A stretch of 64,000 bases of DNA from Nocardioides sp. W7 (lineage in GTDB: Bacteria > Actinomycetota > Actinomycetes > Propionibacteriales > Nocardioidaceae), in the NCBI RefSeq assembly GCF_022919075.1, contig NZ_CP095078.1, forward strand, positions 3,968,001 through 4,032,000. The letters run 5' to 3'. Both the position numbers and the translations under genes were made by a program. The number at the start of each line of letters is the position of its first letter. Within the stretch, counting starts at the first letter, position 1. Below, piece by piece: positions 46,883 to 56,055 of the stretch. The notes under the pieces were generated by a model. It saw only the letters and a program-made list of their open reading frames with translations. It ran no database searches and was not told the DNA's origin.

Positions 46883-48433
46883 ATGTCGCTCCACCCACTC
46901 CCCAGCCCGAGTCGCAGCCTGCGGCGCGTCCTCACAGGTACGACGGCCCTCGCGCTGACCGCTGCCCTGACTGCCTGCGGTGGCACCAGCGGTGACGGCG
47001 ACAGCGGCGACGGGGGCAAGTCCGTCACCGATGCCCACGTGACGATCGCCAGCACCGCGATCACCAGCAGCCTCGACCCGGCCGCTGCCCTCTCCTCCGT
47101 CGGTCGCAGCTACACCAAGCAGGTCTTCGACCAGCTGGTCAGCTTCGACGAGGACGGTGCGCTCAGCCCGGCGCTCGCCGACAGCTGGACGCGGGTCGAC
47201 GACACCACCATGACGTTCACCCTGCGCGCGGGCGTGACCTTCTCCTCCGGCGCGGCGTTCGACGCCGACGCCGTGGTCGCGAACGTCGAGCGCGTGCTCT
47301 CCGGCAACCCCGCCTACTCGACGGTCGCCGCGAAGGTCGGCACGATCGAGAAGGCTGTCGCCGTCTCCCCCACCGAGGTCCAGGTGGTCACCACCGGCCC
47401 GGACCCGATCCTGCTCAACCGGCTGACGCTGCTCGACATCGTCGACCCGGCCACCTTCGAGACCGAGCGCCCGGCGGGCACCGGCCCGTTCCAGGTCACC
47501 GAGTACCAGGAGGGCACGAGCATCGAGCTCGAGCGCTTCGACGACTCGTGGCGGGCGACGGACAACGTCGCCGAGGTGACCTTCCAGGCGATCCCGAGCG
47601 CCACCACGATGGCCAGCGCACTGCAGACCGGAGAGGTCGACGTGGCGTTCGGGCTGCCGGCCGACGTCTCGCTGCAGCTGGAGGCCAAGGGCTTCACCTC
47701 GGTCAACAAGTCGGCCGGCTCCGCGGCCATCACCAGCCTGATCGCCGACGTCGAGCCCAAGCTGGCCGACGTCCGGGTGCGCCAGGCCATCAACTACGCG
47801 ATCGACCGGGAGGCCTTCGTCGAAGGCACCCTGGGCGGCTTCGGCACGCCGAACGGCAGCCAGTTCCTCCAGGAGGGCTTCCTGGGGTACGACGCGGACC
47901 TGCCCAGCTACGAGTACGACCCCGAGAAGGCCAAGCAGCTGATCAAGGACGCCGGGGCGGAGGGTCTGGAGCTGCCGATCGCGACCACCGCCCTGTTCAA
48001 GACCCAGGCCGAGTCGGTGACCGGGTTCCTGAACGCCGTCGGCTTCAAGAGCGAGGTCGTCATCGAGGACCTCTCCGCGTTCATCGGCTCGCTGCTGCAG
48101 AAGAGCACCACGCCGCTGCTGTACTGGCAGACCGACTACTACGACCTGCGCGACATCGCCGCGGTGACCCGCTTCGGTCCCCCCGCACCCGGACAGCAGG
48201 TGCACTTCGACAGCACCGAGTACCAGGCGCTGTTCAAGCAGCAGTCCCAGGAGCTGGACGAGGACGCCCGCGCCACGCTCATCCAGGAGATGGCCCAGAT
48301 CATGAACGAGGAGGCCGGCGTACTCCTGCTGGCCTGGCCGGACAACCTCTACACCGCCGCGTCCCGGGTCGAGGAGCTGCCGCTGACCGGCGACAGCCTG
48401 ATCCGGATCGAGGAGATGGTCCTCACCGAGTGA
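46883..48433 (+). CDS. Peptide/nickel-type ABC transporter substrate-binding lipoprotein
   Basis: 516 aa. A lipoprotein signal (RRVLTGTTALALTAALTACG) has a lipobox ending in Cys33. The mature protein follows SBP_bac_5: LDPAAALSSVGRSYTKQVFD, LADSWTRVDDTTMTFTLRAG, FDADAVVANVERVLSG, TGPFQVTEYQEGTSIELERF and RVRQAINYAIDREAFVEGTL. It should capture peptides or related small molecules outside the membrane for the permeases encoded next. The ATG at 46883 is chosen to fit the signal peptide; an upstream TTG would add 16 residues. Its stop overlaps the next gene (GTGA). First gene of a five-gene operon. Confidence 0.9.
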   Translation: MSLHPLPSPSRSLRRVLTGTTALALTAALTACGGTSGDGDSGDGGKSVTDAHVTIASTAITSSLDPAAALSSVGRSYTKQVFDQLVSFDEDGALSPALADSWTRVDDTTMTFTLRAGVTFSSGAAFDADAVVANVERVLSGNPAYSTVAAKVGTIEKAVAVSPTEVQVVTTGPDPILLNRLTLLDIVDPATFETERPAGTGPFQVTEYQEGTSIELERFDDSWRATDNVAEVTFQAIPSATTMASALQTGEVDVAFGLPADVSLQLEAKGFTSVNKSAGSAAITSLIADVEPKLADVRVRQAINYAIDREAFVEGTLGGFGTPNGSQFLQEGFLGYDADLPSYEYDPEKAKQLIKDAGAEGLELPIATTALFKTQAESVTGFLNAVGFKSEVVIEDLSAFIGSLLQKSTTPLLYWQTDYYDLRDIAAVTRFGPPAPGQQVHFDSTEYQALFKQQSQELDEDARATLIQEMAQIMNEEAGVLLLAWPDNLYTAASRVEELPLTGDSLIRIEEMVLTE

Positions 48434-49434
48434 GCACCGTCGACGAAGCGCGCTCCCCCGCCGCCCCGCGGCGGGGGGCCGCCTCATCCTCTCGCCCGAC
48501 CCGGCTGCCCGTGCCGGTCCGGCTGGTGCTCGGACTGCTGGTCCGGACGGTGCTCACGCTGCTCGGCCTGCTGACCCTGCTCTTCTTCCTGGTCCGACTC
48601 AAGGGCGACCCGGCCGGGGTGTTGGCCGGCCCGTCGGCCACGCCCGAGCAGCTCGACGCGATCCGCTCGGCGTACGGCCTGGATCGACCGCTGGTCGTCC
48701 AGTACCTGGAGTTCGTCGGCGACGCCGCCCGCCTGGACTTCGGCTCGTCGGTCTTCAGCGGACAGCCCGCACTCGGCACCGTGCTGGGGGCCCTGCCCGC
48801 GACCCTGCTCCTGATCGTGGCGACCATGGTCCTCTCGGTGGTGGTCGGAGTGCCGGCCGGAATCGCCCTGCACCACGGTCCGCGACCCGTCCGGGCCCTG
48901 CTGGGCGGTCTGCTGACCCTGGCCCAGGCCGTGCCGACCTTCGTCATCGGCGTCGGGCTGATCGCGCTGCTCGCCGTACGCCTGGGTCTGCTGCCGTCGT
49001 TCGGCAGCGGCACCCTCGACACGTTGGTGATGCCGACGATCACGCTGTCGCTCTTCGCGATAGCGCGTACCGCCCGGATGGTCGACGCCGAGCTCGACCT
49101 CGTCGACCACCAGGACTTCCTGCGCACCGCTGCCGCCAAGGGCGCGTCGAGCCGACGTGTGGTGTGGCGTCACGCCCTGCCCAACGCCTTCCCGGCCGTC
49201 GCCGCGGCGTTGGTCGTCGAGCTCTCCTACCTGCTCAGCGGGGCCGTGGTCGTCGAGGTCCTCTTCGCCTACGACGGCATCGGCAAGCGCCTGGTCGATG
49301 CGATCTTCGCCCGCGACTACCCCGTCGTGCAGGCAGCCGTCTTCGTGATCGGCCTGGTGGTGGTCGTGGTCAACGTGCTCGGTGACGTCCTGCTCCGCAT
49401 CCTCGATCCTCGCACGGGAAGGGCCGCGGCATGA
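48430..49434 (+). CDS. Peptide ABC transporter permease, DppB-type
   Basis: 334 aa, GTG start overlapping the previous stop. Six membrane helices are predicted, with the DppB pattern: LLFFLVRLKGDPAGVLAGPS near the start, GLDRPLVVQYLEFVGDAARL, and the EAA loop DFLRTAAAKGASSRRVVWRH (E/D-x2-R-x-AAAKG). The end (LLSGAVVVEVLFAYDGIGKR) is typical of the first permease. It pairs with the second permease to form the import channel. Translationally coupled on both sides. Confidence 0.9.
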   Translation: MSTVDEARSPAAPRRGAASSSRPTRLPVPVRLVLGLLVRTVLTLLGLLTLLFFLVRLKGDPAGVLAGPSATPEQLDAIRSAYGLDRPLVVQYLEFVGDAARLDFGSSVFSGQPALGTVLGALPATLLLIVATMVLSVVVGVPAGIALHHGPRPVRALLGGLLTLAQAVPTFVIGVGLIALLAVRLGLLPSFGSGTLDTLVMPTITLSLFAIARTARMVDAELDLVDHQDFLRTAAAKGASSRRVVWRHALPNAFPAVAAALVVELSYLLSGAVVVEVLFAYDGIGKRLVDAIFARDYPVVQAAVFVIGLVVVVVNVLGDVLLRILDPRTGRAAA

Positions 49435-50270
49435 GAACGCCGGATCTGAGGCTCTGGACGCCACTGGCTGTCCTGACGCTCGTCGTGCTCGGCTGTCTGC
49501 TCGGGCCGCTCATCGTGGACGCCGACCCGATCGCCCAGGACCTGGGCAACCGGCTCGAGGCACCCGACTGGCTGGGGGGCAGCGGCGGGCTGCTCGGCAC
49601 CGACCCGTTCGGCCGGGACCTGCTCGCCCGCACCCTGGCCGGAGGTCGGGTGTCCCTCGCGGTCGGCTTCGGCGCCGCCACCGGGGCCGTCGTGCTCGGT
49701 GTCCTGCTCGGCCTGCTCGCCGGCTACCGCGGCGGTCGCGTCGACCGGGCGATCATGACCCTGGCCGACGTCTGGCTCGCCTTCCCGTTCCTGGTGCTCG
49801 CGCTCGCTGCGGTCGCCGTCGTCGGCTCGGACATCCCGGTGCTGATCGCGCTGCTCACCCTGGGCGGCTGGGTGCTCCCCACCCGGGTCACCCGCACGAT
49901 CGTGCAGCGGCTGCGCGGCGAGGACTTCGTCGTCGCGGCGACCGGCGCCGGCGCGTCCGACGGCTATGTCGTCTTCAAGCACCTGCTGCCGCAGGTGCTG
50001 CCGGTCACCCTGGTCGTCTGGTCCTTCACGGTGGGCACGCTGGTGGTGATCGAGAGCTCGCTCTCGTTCCTGGGTCTCGGGGTACGACCACCCACGCCGT
50101 CGTGGGGGAACCTCATCTCCGACGGCACCGTCTATCTCGAGACCGCCTGGTGGATCCTCACCTGGCCGTCGCTCATGATCGCGCTGACCGTGCTCTGTGC
50201 CAACACCCTCGGCACCGCCCTGCGCCTCCGCCTCAGCGGCGTCGGCCTCGACCCGGAGGTGCTGAAGTGA
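49431..50270 (+). CDS. Peptide ABC transporter permease, DppC-type
   Basis: 279 aa, ATG overlapping the previous stop. N-terminal helix LAVLTLVVLGCLLGPLIVDA, then the periplasmic NRLEAPDWLGGSGGLLGTDP and FGRDLLARTLAGGRVSLAVG motif (LGTDxxGRD), which marks the second permease of peptide importers. The EAA loop is RGEDFVVAATGAGASDGYVV. Further helices include GTLVVIESSLSFLGLGVRPP (SFLGLG). Its end overlaps the ATPase gene. Confidence 0.9.
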   Translation: MRTPDLRLWTPLAVLTLVVLGCLLGPLIVDADPIAQDLGNRLEAPDWLGGSGGLLGTDPFGRDLLARTLAGGRVSLAVGFGAATGAVVLGVLLGLLAGYRGGRVDRAIMTLADVWLAFPFLVLALAAVAVVGSDIPVLIALLTLGGWVLPTRVTRTIVQRLRGEDFVVAATGAGASDGYVVFKHLLPQVLPVTLVVWSFTVGTLVVIESSLSFLGLGVRPPTPSWGNLISDGTVYLETAWWILTWPSLMIALTVLCANTLGTALRLRLSGVGLDPEVLK

Positions 50271-51250
50271 GCCACACCCTCGTCATCGAAGACCTCTGGA
50301 TCGAGGCCGGCAGCCCCGAGCGTCCCCAGGTGCTCGTCCGCGGCGCCTCCCTGACCGCTCCCCGCGGCAGTGTGGTCGGCCTGGTCGGCGAGTCGGGTTC
50401 GGGCAAGACCGTCACCTGCATGTCCGCGCTCGGACTGGCCGGATCCGGGGTGCGGATCACCCGCGGGTCGGTCCGGATGCTCGACACCGAGCTCGTGGGC
50501 GCGGACGCCGCCACGCTCGCCCAGGTGCGTGGTGGGGTGGTCGGCACCGTCTTCCAGGATCCGCTCAGCTCGCTCAACCCGCTGCAACGGATCGGCACCC
50601 AGATCGCGGAGACCCTCACGCTGCACCGAGGCGGCCGCGCGTCCCAGCACCGGTCGCGGGTGCTCGAGCTGCTGGCGTCGGTCGGCGTACCGGGACCCGA
50701 GCAGCGCATGCGTGCCTACCCGCACCAGCTCTCCGGCGGGTTGCGGCAGCGGGTCGCGATCGCCATCGCGCTCGCCAACGAGCCGGCGCTCCTGGTGGCG
50801 GACGAACCCACCACCGCGCTCGACGTGACGGTGCAGGCCCAGGTGCTCGAGGTGATCCGAGCCGCGACCCGTGCGCAGGGGCGGTCCGCCCTGATCGTCA
50901 CCCACGACTTCGGCCTCGTCGCGGAGATCGCCGACCGGGTGGCGGTGATGTACGCGGGCCAGATCGTCGAGGAGGGGCCCGTCGACCAGATCTTCACGGA
51001 CCCGCGACACCCCTACACGAGGGGCCTGCTGGCCAGCCGGCCGACCCTCGCCGCCGGACGACGCCGACTGACGGCGATGCCCGGTCGCCCGCCGGAGCCG
51101 GGTCGATGGCCCGAGGGCTGCTCGTTCACCGCGCGCTGCCCGCACGCCACGGCCCAGTGCGGCGTGGAGCCGCCGGTGCATCGGACCCAGGACGGCTGGA
51201 GCCGCTGCTGGCTGCCCGGCACCGACGCAGCACTGGAGGAGGCTCGATGA
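50267..51250 (+). CDS. Peptide ABC transporter ATP-binding protein, DppD-type
   Basis: 327 aa, GTG start. Walker A is GLVGESGSGKTVTCMSAL, the Q-loop is VFQDPLSSLNP, the signature is HQLSGGLRQRVAIAIALANE, and Walker B with H-loop is LLVADEPTTALDVTVQAQ and IVTHDFGLVAEIADRVAVMY. The C-terminal oligopeptide-transporter extension has GCSFTARCPHATAQC and H-x-C residues that can bind an iron-sulfur cluster in relatives. It powers import together with the next ATPase. Overlaps on both sides (GTGA, ATGA). Confidence 0.91.
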   Translation: MSHTLVIEDLWIEAGSPERPQVLVRGASLTAPRGSVVGLVGESGSGKTVTCMSALGLAGSGVRITRGSVRMLDTELVGADAATLAQVRGGVVGTVFQDPLSSLNPLQRIGTQIAETLTLHRGGRASQHRSRVLELLASVGVPGPEQRMRAYPHQLSGGLRQRVAIAIALANEPALLVADEPTTALDVTVQAQVLEVIRAATRAQGRSALIVTHDFGLVAEIADRVAVMYAGQIVEEGPVDQIFTDPRHPYTRGLLASRPTLAAGRRRLTAMPGRPPEPGRWPEGCSFTARCPHATAQCGVEPPVHRTQDGWSRCWLPGTDAALEEAR

Positions 51251-52188
51251 CCGGCACCGTGCTCGAGGTCCGCAACGCCCGCAAGACGTACGACGCGACG
51301 CACGGCCGCCGACGCAGTCGACTGGTCGCGGTCGACGACGTCACCTTGAGCGTCAACGGCGGCGAGATCGTCGCGCTCGTGGGCGAGAGCGGCTGCGGGA
51401 AGTCGACGCTGGCCCGCGCCGCGGCGATGCTCGCGCCGCTGGACGAGGGCGAGGTGCGCTGGTCGGGCGAGCTCGTCTCGGGCCTGCCTCGACGGCAGCT
51501 CCGCACCCGTCGCCCGCACACGCAGCTGGTCTTCCAGGATCCGGCCGCCGCACTCTCACCGCGGATGCGGATCGGCGAGATCCTGACGGAGCCGTTGCGC
51601 ATCCAGGGCCGGGATCGCGACCGGGCCGCCGACGAGCTGCTCGACGCGGTCGGACTCGACCGCTCGATGGCGGACCGGTTGCCGCGCGAGCTCAGTGGTG
51701 GCCAGCGCCAGCGGGTGGTGATCGCCCGCGCCCTGGCGCTCGAGCCGCAGCTCCTCGTGCTCGACGAGCCGGTGGCGTCCCTCGACGTGTCGGTGCAGGC
51801 GCAGGTGCTCAACCTGCTCTCCGACCTGCAGGCCGAGCGTGGCTTCGGTGCCCTGCTGATCGCCCACGACCTGGCCGTCGTCAGCAGCGTCGCGGACCGG
51901 ATCGGCGTGATGTACCTCGGCCGGATCGTCGAGGAGGGACCGGCGGAGGAGATCGTCACCCGTCCGCGACACCCCTACACCCAGATGCTGATCAGCGCGG
52001 TCCCGGCCTTCTCCCCCGGCGAGCGCCGCCCCAGGGTCCCCGTCACGGGCGAGCCGGTGACCCCCTGGGCCGACCTGCCGGGCTGCACCTTCGCGCCCCG
52101 GTGCCCGGCCGCGACGTCGCTGTGCCTCGACAGCGCCCCGGAGCCGCAGCCGCGTGCCGGCGTGCTGGTGGCCTGCCACCACGCCTGA
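51247..52188 (+). CDS. Peptide ABC transporter ATP-binding protein, DppF-type
   Basis: 313 aa. Walker A ALVGESGCGKSTLARAAAML, Q-loop VFQDPAAALSPRM, signature RELSGGQRQRVVIARALALE, Walker B LLVLDEPVASLDVSVQAQVL, H-loop IAHDLAVVSSVADRIGVMYL. The C-terminal cysteine region GCTFAPRCPAATSLC completes the oligopeptide-type ATPase. It is the last gene of the operon and is followed by a short hairpin at 52201 that also serves the convergent sigma gene. Confidence 0.91.
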   Translation: MTGTVLEVRNARKTYDATHGRRRSRLVAVDDVTLSVNGGEIVALVGESGCGKSTLARAAAMLAPLDEGEVRWSGELVSGLPRRQLRTRRPHTQLVFQDPAAALSPRMRIGEILTEPLRIQGRDRDRAADELLDAVGLDRSMADRLPRELSGGQRQRVVIARALALEPQLLVLDEPVASLDVSVQAQVLNLLSDLQAERGFGALLIAHDLAVVSSVADRIGVMYLGRIVEEGPAEEIVTRPRHPYTQMLISAVPAFSPGERRPRVPVTGEPVTPWADLPGCTFAPRCPAATSLCLDSAPEPQPRAGVLVACHHA

Positions 52189-52200
52189 CTGCTCCGACGC

Positions 52201-52216
52201 GAGCCCGGCGGGGCTC
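52201..52216. terminator. Bidirectional terminator between convergent operons
   Basis: GAGCCC (52201 to 52206) pairs with GGGCTC (52211 to 52216) around GGCG, between the ABC operon stop at 52188 and the sigma-gene stop at 52215. Confidence 0.5.
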
Positions 52217-52715
52217 AGCTCTCCGCGTCGACGAGCGCATCGCGGAGGGCCACCCGGGCGGCGGCGTACCGGCTGCGGGCGGTGGAGGGATTGACGCCGG
52301 CCAGCTCGGCCGCCTCGGTGATGGTGAAGCCGTCCCAGTGCACGAGCATCACCAGCTCGCGTTGCGGCTGGGGCAGGCGCAGCACCGCGTCGCGCACCGC
52401 GTAGGCGCCTTCGGGGTCCGGAGCGCTCGGGGCGGTGGCGATCAGGTCGCGAAGACGGGCGGTGAGGTCGAGGCGCCGGTGTGCCGTGCGCCGGTGGTTG
52501 CTCAGGGTGTGGGACGCGATCACGAACAGCCACATCCGCTGGCGCTCGGGCTCGTCGGGAAGCTTGTCGATCCGCTTCCACGCCGTCAGCATCGTCTCGC
52601 CGTACAGGTCCGCGGCGTCCTCTCGCGACGGCACCCGACGCACGAAGTAGGCCAGAAGGTCGTTGGAGGCCTCGCGCAGGGCAGTTCGGGCCGCGGCGGT
52701 GTGCTGGGCACCCAC
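52215..52715 (-). CDS. ECF RNA polymerase sigma factor
   Basis: 166 aa from the GTG at 52715, which shares one base with the upstream stop (TAGTG). Region 2 is NDLLAYFVRRVPSREDAADL and YGETMLTAWKRIDKLPDEPE, with RMWLFVIASHTLSNHRR. Region 4 is LRLPQPQRELVMLVHWDGFT and ITEAAELAGVNPSTARSRYA, with the classical helix-turn-helix. It follows a membrane protein that probably acts as its partner; the usual order (sigma first) is reversed. Targets are unknown. Confidence 0.84.
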   Translation of the reverse strand: MGAQHTAAARTALREASNDLLAYFVRRVPSREDAADLYGETMLTAWKRIDKLPDEPERQRMWLFVIASHTLSNHRRTAHRRLDLTARLRDLIATAPSAPDPEGAYAVRDAVLRLPQPQRELVMLVHWDGFTITEAAELAGVNPSTARSRYAAARVALRDALVDAES

Positions 52716-53305
52716 TACTCGCCGCCGCACGAGCTCGCCATCATGACGCTGACGGCCGCCGTGGGAAGACCCTGGCGCCGAAGGTCTGCCTCGACACGCT
52801 GCTCGACCACGCTCATCACCGCGTAGGTCTCGTACTCCTCGATGCTCTGGGCCGGGCCGGCCTCGGAGTCGACGAGGGCGCGCGGCGGCAGTCCCTCGGT
52901 GGCGGCGACGATGTCGATGCTCGACAGGTCGAGGTTGCTGAGGAACTCCTCCGCGGCCGCGAGGGCCTGGGCCCGGGTGGTGCTGTCGACCGGGTTGCCG
53001 GGATCCTCGATGCCCTTGACGTCGAAGGTCAGCTCGCACTCCGAGCCCGTCGACGTGGAGACCGCGTCTCGGGCCGGCGCGTCCTCGAACCACGGCAGGA
53101 TCCCCGCTGCGGCCGCCGAGCCGATGCCGAGCAGGCCGGCGGCGGCCAGGCCCCCGACGATCAGGCTGGCCCGGCGGTGCGGCTTCTGGTGCCGGGCCTG
53201 CCGCTCGGCTTCGGCGACGACGGACGCGAGCTCGCGCTCGAGGGCCGGTGTCTGGACGGGAGCCGGCGGCGCCGAGACGGCGAGCTGGTCATCGAAGGAG
53301 GTCAT
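52715..53305 (-). CDS. Membrane-anchored partner of the ECF sigma factor
   Basis: 196 aa with one membrane helix (residues about 47 to 67; ASLIVGGLAAAGLLGIGSAAAAGIL, core given in short), a basic cytosolic N-terminal part (LASVVAEAERQARHQKPHRR) and an outside domain with two cysteine-containing stretches (SECELTFDVKGIEDPGNP, SSCGGE). No zinc anti-sigma motif (HxxxCxxC) is seen, so it is not a classical ZAS protein. The coupling TAGTG to the sigma gene and the shared operon suggest that it regulates or is regulated by the sigma factor. Confidence 0.7.
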   Translation of the reverse strand: MTSFDDQLAVSAPPAPVQTPALERELASVVAEAERQARHQKPHRRASLIVGGLAAAGLLGIGSAAAAGILPWFEDAPARDAVSTSTGSECELTFDVKGIEDPGNPVDSTTRAQALAAAEEFLSNLDLSSIDIVAATEGLPPRALVDSEAGPAQSIEEYETYAVMSVVEQRVEADLRRQGLPTAAVSVMMASSCGGE

Positions 53306-53536
53306 GTTCTTACCCTTTGCTCGGTGGACCGTACGCCGAGTACATGTACCGGCGGCGTCGATTCGTCCAATGCCGATGGAGGGTTCTTCCGGGCCGCTTC
53401 AGGCGAGCGCGGACGTCCGGGCACGGCCCTGGAGTCCCGGCACCCGGTCGGTGCGTGCCGGTCGCCGATGCCCGGTCGCGGCACGACCCGACGACACGCC
53501 GCGAAAAGTGCCGAGAAAGTGACGGGTCGGCGGGGG
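53306..53536. other. Intergenic region upstream of the sigma/partner operon
   Basis: 231 bases between the leftward sigma/partner operon start and the end of the enoyl-CoA hydratase gene. It holds the operon promoter; no gene or strong hairpin is seen. Confidence 0.45.
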
Positions 53537-54346
53537 TCAGTCGCGGGTGTCGCGGAAGACGGCGGGGCGGCCCTCGCGGCGGGCCCGGGTGGCCTCCTCG
53601 AAGTTGTCGGTGAGCAGCCTCAGGTACAGCTGGCCGATCCCCTCCGAGGTCATGTGGTCGGGCAGCGAGGAGGCGGCGATCCCGGCCTGCAGGGAGCGCT
53701 TCGTCAGCTCGACGCCGGGCTGGGAGAACCGGCCGATGCCGCGCCCGATCTCCACCGCGGCGTCCACCACCGGGTCGGCGAGCCGGGAGACCAGGCCGAT
53801 CCGGTGCGCCTCGTCGGCGCCGACGTCGCGGCCGGTCAGCATGATGTCGGCGGCGTGCGTGGCCCCCACCGCCCGGGGCAGCAGGTAGCTCAGCCCGAGC
53901 TCGCTCGCGGTGAGCCCGTTGTTGATGCCGGCGGCGCGGAAGTAGGCGTCCTGCGAGGCCACCCGGAGGTCGCAGGCCAGCGCCAGGCAGAGCCCGCCGC
54001 CGATCGCGGCGCCGTTGACGGCGGCGATCACCGGCTGGTGCAACCGCCGGATGGTGAGGACGACGTCCTCCAGCAGCTCCAGCGAGCGCAGCGCGTACGT
54101 CGGCCGCGTGAGTCCATCGACGTGCGGCGGTCGGCCGGCCGACTCCTGGTCCGCGCCGGAGCAGAAGCCGCGCCCGGCACCGGTCAGCACGATCGCCCGG
54201 ATCGTGTTGTCGTGACCCAGCTCGACCAGGGTGTCCCGGAACGGGACCATCACGTCGAACGCCATGGCGTTCATCCGCTCCGGCCGGTTCAGGGTGACCA
54301 CGGCGACCTCCGGGACCGGACGTTCGACCAGCACGAAGTCGGTCAT
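53537..54346 (-). CDS. Enoyl-CoA hydratase/isomerase family protein
   Basis: 269 aa from the ATG at 54346 (ATGA overlap with the ligase gene). Crotonase fold: VAVVTLNRPERMNAMAFDVM, IVLTGAGRGFCSGADQES (oxyanion hole, GADQ) and VIAAVNGAAIGGGLCLALAC (second oxyanion loop). In the second catalytic position the sequence is INNGLTASELGLSYLLPRAV, which keeps the glutamate of SELG. Beta-oxidation or a related step on the CoA ester produced by the upstream ligase is likely. Last gene of the catabolic operon. Confidence 0.86.
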   Translation of the reverse strand: MTDFVLVERPVPEVAVVTLNRPERMNAMAFDVMVPFRDTLVELGHDNTIRAIVLTGAGRGFCSGADQESAGRPPHVDGLTRPTYALRSLELLEDVVLTIRRLHQPVIAAVNGAAIGGGLCLALACDLRVASQDAYFRAAGINNGLTASELGLSYLLPRAVGATHAADIMLTGRDVGADEAHRIGLVSRLADPVVDAAVEIGRGIGRFSQPGVELTKRSLQAGIAASSLPDHMTSEGIGQLYLRLLTDNFEEATRARREGRPAVFRDTRD

Positions 54347-55986
54347 CGAGAGCTCCCGCCCGCCGCCGCCGCCAGGTCCTCGCTCGGGTCGATCAGCTCC
54401 CGCGCGCTCCGGTAGTCGGCCTTGCCGGTGACGTGGCGGGGCATCTGGCCCACCACCCGGACGGTCCGGGGCACCTTGTAGCCCGAGATCCGGGTCCTCA
54501 GGTGGGCCAGGACGTCGTCGACGTCGAGCTCGACGCCGGGGCGCGGCTCGAGGAGGGCGGCGACCTGCTGCCCGTAGCGCGGGTCGGGCAGCCCGAGGAC
54601 CAACGCGTCGAAGACGGCGGGGTGGGACTTGAGCGCGACCTCGACCTCCTCGGGGTAGACCTTCTCGCCCCCGGTGTTGATGCAGCTGGAGCCGCGGCCG
54701 AGCAGCGTGAGCCGGCGGTCCGGCTCGATCTGCACCCAGTCGCCGGGAACGGCGTACCGCACCCCGTCGACGGTCACGAAGGTCCGCGCGGTCTTCTCCG
54801 GGTCGTTGAGGTACCCGAGCGGGATGCTGCCGCGGCGCGCCATCAGGCCCACGCTGCCGACCTCGCCGTCGACATCCATCAGCCGGTGGTCCTCGTCGAG
54901 GACCACGGTCTCGGGGCCGATCCGCACGACGCTGCCCTTGTCGGCGAGGTTGTCGCGATCGATCCGCCCGTTGCCCGTGAACCCCGTCTCCGAGGCGCCG
55001 ATGATGTCGGTGAGCATCACGTCGGGGAAAGCGTCGAGCCAGCGCCCCTTGACCTCGGCCGAGAAGATCGCCGCCGCACTGTTGACGGTCCGCAGCGAGC
55101 TCGCGTCGTACGGCGTCCCGGCGGCGAGGGCCCGCTCGAACTCCTCGATCAGCGGCCGGGCCATCGCGTCGCCGATCACGGAGATCCCGGTCGCGCGCTC
55201 GGCCTCGACCGCCTGCCAGATCTGCACCGGATCGAAGCTCGGGAACATCACCAGGGTGTTGCCGCCGAACAGGCGCAGCAGCATCCCCCACTGCCCGTTC
55301 GCGTGCATGATCGGGCCGAGCTGGACCGCGACGATCGGCTCGGACGTCCGGGCCGCCCGCGACTGGTCGTACTCCTCGATGGGCAGGTAGGTGACGAAGT
55401 CGATGCCCCCGCCGAGCGTGCGCCAGATGTCCTCGTGGCGCCACATCACGCCCTTCGGGTAGCCGGTGGTGCCGCCGGTGTAGACGATGAAGAGGTCGTC
55501 GGCGCTGCGCTGGGCGAAGTCGCGCTCGACGGAGCGGCCGGCGACGGCGTCCTCCCAGGTGACGGCCGGGTGGGCCGGCTGCACCGTGGATCCGTCCTCG
55601 ATGACCGTCACCGCCTCGATCCCGTGCCGCCCGACGAGATCGCCGAGCGCGCCGGAGAACTGGCGCTCGTGGACCAGCGCGGTGACGCCGGCGTCGCCCA
55701 GCACGTGGTCGAGCTCGGCCTCCACGTAGCGGTAGTTGAGGTTGATCGGCGTCCCGCGCACCTTGAAGACGGCCAGCATGGCCACGACGTGCTCGGGCAC
55801 GTTGCGCGCCAGCAGACCGACCCGGTCGCCGGCACCGACCCCGGTGTCCTGCAGGTGGTGGGCGAAGGCGTTGGCCCGGGCCTCGAGGTCGGCGTACGTC
55901 AGCCGCGTGTCACCCAGGACGACGGCGGTGCGGTCGGGGACCACGTCCACGGCGTGCTCGACGAGATCTGCGATGTGGAGGACCAT
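54343..55986 (-). CDS. Acyl-CoA synthetase (FadD-type AMP-forming ligase)
   Basis: 547 aa. Adenylate-forming motifs: FIVYTGGTTGYPKGVMWRHE (P-loop A3), TDIIGASETGFTGNGRID (A5, here S-E-T-G), GDWVQIEPDRRLTLLGRGSS (A7-A8; G-D-W, RGSS) and VYPEEVEVALKSHPAVFDAL, with the C-terminal lysine region RHVTGKADYRSARELI (A10, TGKADY). It converts a carboxylic acid to its CoA ester with ATP. The ATG at 55986 starts a short gene pair with the hydratase; 69 bases separate it from the SDR gene. Confidence 0.86.
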   Translation of the reverse strand: MVLHIADLVEHAVDVVPDRTAVVLGDTRLTYADLEARANAFAHHLQDTGVGAGDRVGLLARNVPEHVVAMLAVFKVRGTPINLNYRYVEAELDHVLGDAGVTALVHERQFSGALGDLVGRHGIEAVTVIEDGSTVQPAHPAVTWEDAVAGRSVERDFAQRSADDLFIVYTGGTTGYPKGVMWRHEDIWRTLGGGIDFVTYLPIEEYDQSRAARTSEPIVAVQLGPIMHANGQWGMLLRLFGGNTLVMFPSFDPVQIWQAVEAERATGISVIGDAMARPLIEEFERALAAGTPYDASSLRTVNSAAAIFSAEVKGRWLDAFPDVMLTDIIGASETGFTGNGRIDRDNLADKGSVVRIGPETVVLDEDHRLMDVDGEVGSVGLMARRGSIPLGYLNDPEKTARTFVTVDGVRYAVPGDWVQIEPDRRLTLLGRGSSCINTGGEKVYPEEVEVALKSHPAVFDALVLGLPDPRYGQQVAALLEPRPGVELDVDDVLAHLRTRISGYKVPRTVRVVGQMPRHVTGKADYRSARELIDPSEDLAAAAGGSSR

Positions 55987-56055
55987 GGCGACACCCTGGC
56001 CGGACCTGTGACCCGGGTCACCTGCGTTCCCACCCTGCGGGACCGGACCCGCGGG